Of a DNA stretch of 50,995 bases, positions 50,647 through 50,995 are shown piece after piece. A program made the translations under genes and the position numbers. The stretch is from an uncultured Clostridia bacterium (lineage in GTDB: Bacteria > Bacillota > Clostridia > Christensenellales > Borkfalkiaceae). Each line of letters starts with the position of its first letter. Within the stretch, counting starts at the first letter, position 1. The notes below the pieces were generated by a model. That model was given only the letters and a program-made list of their open reading frames with translations, ran no database searches and had not been told where the DNA came from. The DNA is taken from the NCBI GenBank assembly GCA_947631195.1, contig CANRKK010000012.1, positions 1 to 50,995 on the forward strand, given 5' to 3'.

Positions 50647-50663
50647 GCGCTGTTAGCTCAATT
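50647..50663 (+). pseudogene. 17-base tRNA 5' fragment
   Basis: gcgctgttagctcaatt, identical to the first 17 bases of the two longer fragments at 50673 and 50853. It breaks off in the D-loop and runs into taattttttgcg. Confidence 0.65.
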
Positions 50664-50672
50664 TAATTTTTT

Positions 50673-50701
50673 GCGCTGTTAGCTCAATTGGATAGAGCGA
50701 C
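50673..50701 (+). pseudogene. tRNA 5' half without a 3' half (copy 1)
   Basis: Acceptor strand gcgctgt, TA, D-arm gctc-aattggata-gagc, then gacgagc. After about base 30 the sequence is a dispersed repeat. No anticodon stem can form, and no acagcgc/T-arm follows within the window. Confidence 0.7.
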
Positions 50702-50852
50702 GAGCGAGGCACTTCATAGCACAGCACAGTGCGCTGTGCGTGCCGAAGCGAGATGAGCGAGCGCATACGTCCCGCGCGAGCGGTGCCCGAACACGGCGTT
50801 GTTCCTTGCGCCGTGCGAGAAAAACTTCGATAGACAGACAACTTAATTTTTT

Positions 50853-50881
50853 GCGCTGTTAGCTCAATTGGATGGAGCGAC
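50853..50881 (+). pseudogene. tRNA 5' half without a 3' half (copy 2)
   Basis: Same as copy 1 except G for A in the D-loop (gatgg for gatag). The window ends before any 3' half could be seen, so an intact tRNA beyond the edge is possible. Confidence 0.65.
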
Positions 50882-50995
50882 GAGCGAGGCACTTCATAGC
50901 ACAGCACAGTGCGCTGTGCGTGCCGAAGCGAGATGAGCGAGCGCATACGTCCCGCGCGAGCGGTGCCCGAACACGGCGTTGTTCCTTGCGCCGTG

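Larger units (their letters stand above)
50673..50995 (+). repeat. Tandem 180-bp repeat built on a tRNA half
   Basis: Unit 1 is 50673-50852 and unit 2 starts at 50853 and is cut by the window end. They differ by about one base (gatag/gatgg) over 143 bases. After the tRNA half each unit contains agcacagcacagtgcgctg and gcgagcggtgcccgaacac, which is the reverse complement of 118-195 near the left end of the window. Confidence 0.9.

Noticed and set aside
50673-50750. Functional tRNA gene
   Set aside because: Only the acceptor 5' strand and D-arm are present; no anticodon stem, T-arm or 3' acceptor can be found.
1-50995. CRISPR array
   Set aside because: No set of short regularly spaced direct repeats with unique spacers was seen; the tandem 180-bp units at the right end lack unique spacers.

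Overview
The window looks like a chromosomal contig from an uncultured anaerobic member of the Bacillota (class Clostridia; a Christensenellales-like gut lineage would fit, but this is inference). The basis is moderately GC-rich coding DNA with TTGACA/TATAAT promoters and GGAGG ribosome sites, a complete V/A-type ATPase operon, KtrAB-type potassium uptake, a clostridial PAS-SpoIIE phosphatase, InlB-type repeat surface proteins and many short dispersed repeats. Both ends of the window lie inside one dispersed repeat family, so the contig may simply stop where assembly failed at repeats.

Layout. 1-1105: no gene; two ~340-400 bp direct copies of a composite dispersed repeat. 1106-4265 (-): glmM-glmS, amino-sugar supply for cell wall. 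4461-7470 (+): ktrB-ktrA and a DUF1295 membrane protein. 7529-16128 (-): V-type ATPase in transcription order H-I-K-E-C-F-A-B-D; the K subunit carries the sodium-binding residues. 16318-20892 (-): a 1524-residue membrane-anchored pectate-lyase-like protein with InlB repeats. 21219-22088 (+): DUF362 protein. 22176-24653 (-): a glutamate-synthase-small-subunit-like flavoprotein, a HIT protein and a small membrane protein, separated by repeats. 24780-29388 (+): ilvB-ilvN-ilvD and a YggS-type PLP protein. 29389-34868: an AT-richer accessory island holding a two-gene surface-protein operon (-) and a divergent small serine recombinase (+). Between them lie recombinase-site-like dyads overlapping an extended -10 promoter. 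The island is bracketed by 52-bp inverted repeats. 34913-35960 (-): rpsF-ssb-rpsR. 36086-39973 (-): a 1295-residue anchored protein with about seven ~108-residue repeats. 40071-41426 (-): CCA-adding enzyme. 41552-43501 (+): lipid kinase and PAS-SpoIIE phosphatase. 43577-48281 (-): dxs, pyridoxal kinase and a NarL-type two-component system. 48382-50540 (+): Sapep-type dipeptidase and a YiiX-like cysteine amidase. 50541-50995: a perfect promoter followed by broken, tandemly repeated 5' halves of a tRNA gene.

How the genes fit together. Most genes are housekeeping. The sodium-type V-ATPase and KtrAB (often sodium-stimulated) suggest a cell that uses a sodium gradient. dxs, pyridoxal kinase and the PLP-binding YggS protein touch isoprenoid and vitamin B6 metabolism. 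ilvBND gives acetolactate synthase and dihydroxy-acid dehydratase, but ilvC is not in the window.

Best candidates for something new. (1) The serine recombinase with a res-like or invertible promoter region facing a surface-protein operon. (2) The promoter-tRNA-half tandem array at the right end. (3) An ~90-bp element found upstream of both ntpC and the lyase gene in the same orientation. (4) A MITE-like family with 8-bp inverted ends. (5) A glmM whose ribosome site points at an ACG codon. (6) A hairpin that masks the pyridoxal kinase ribosome site. All coordinates and motifs were read by eye; family names rest on motif recognition, not database searches.
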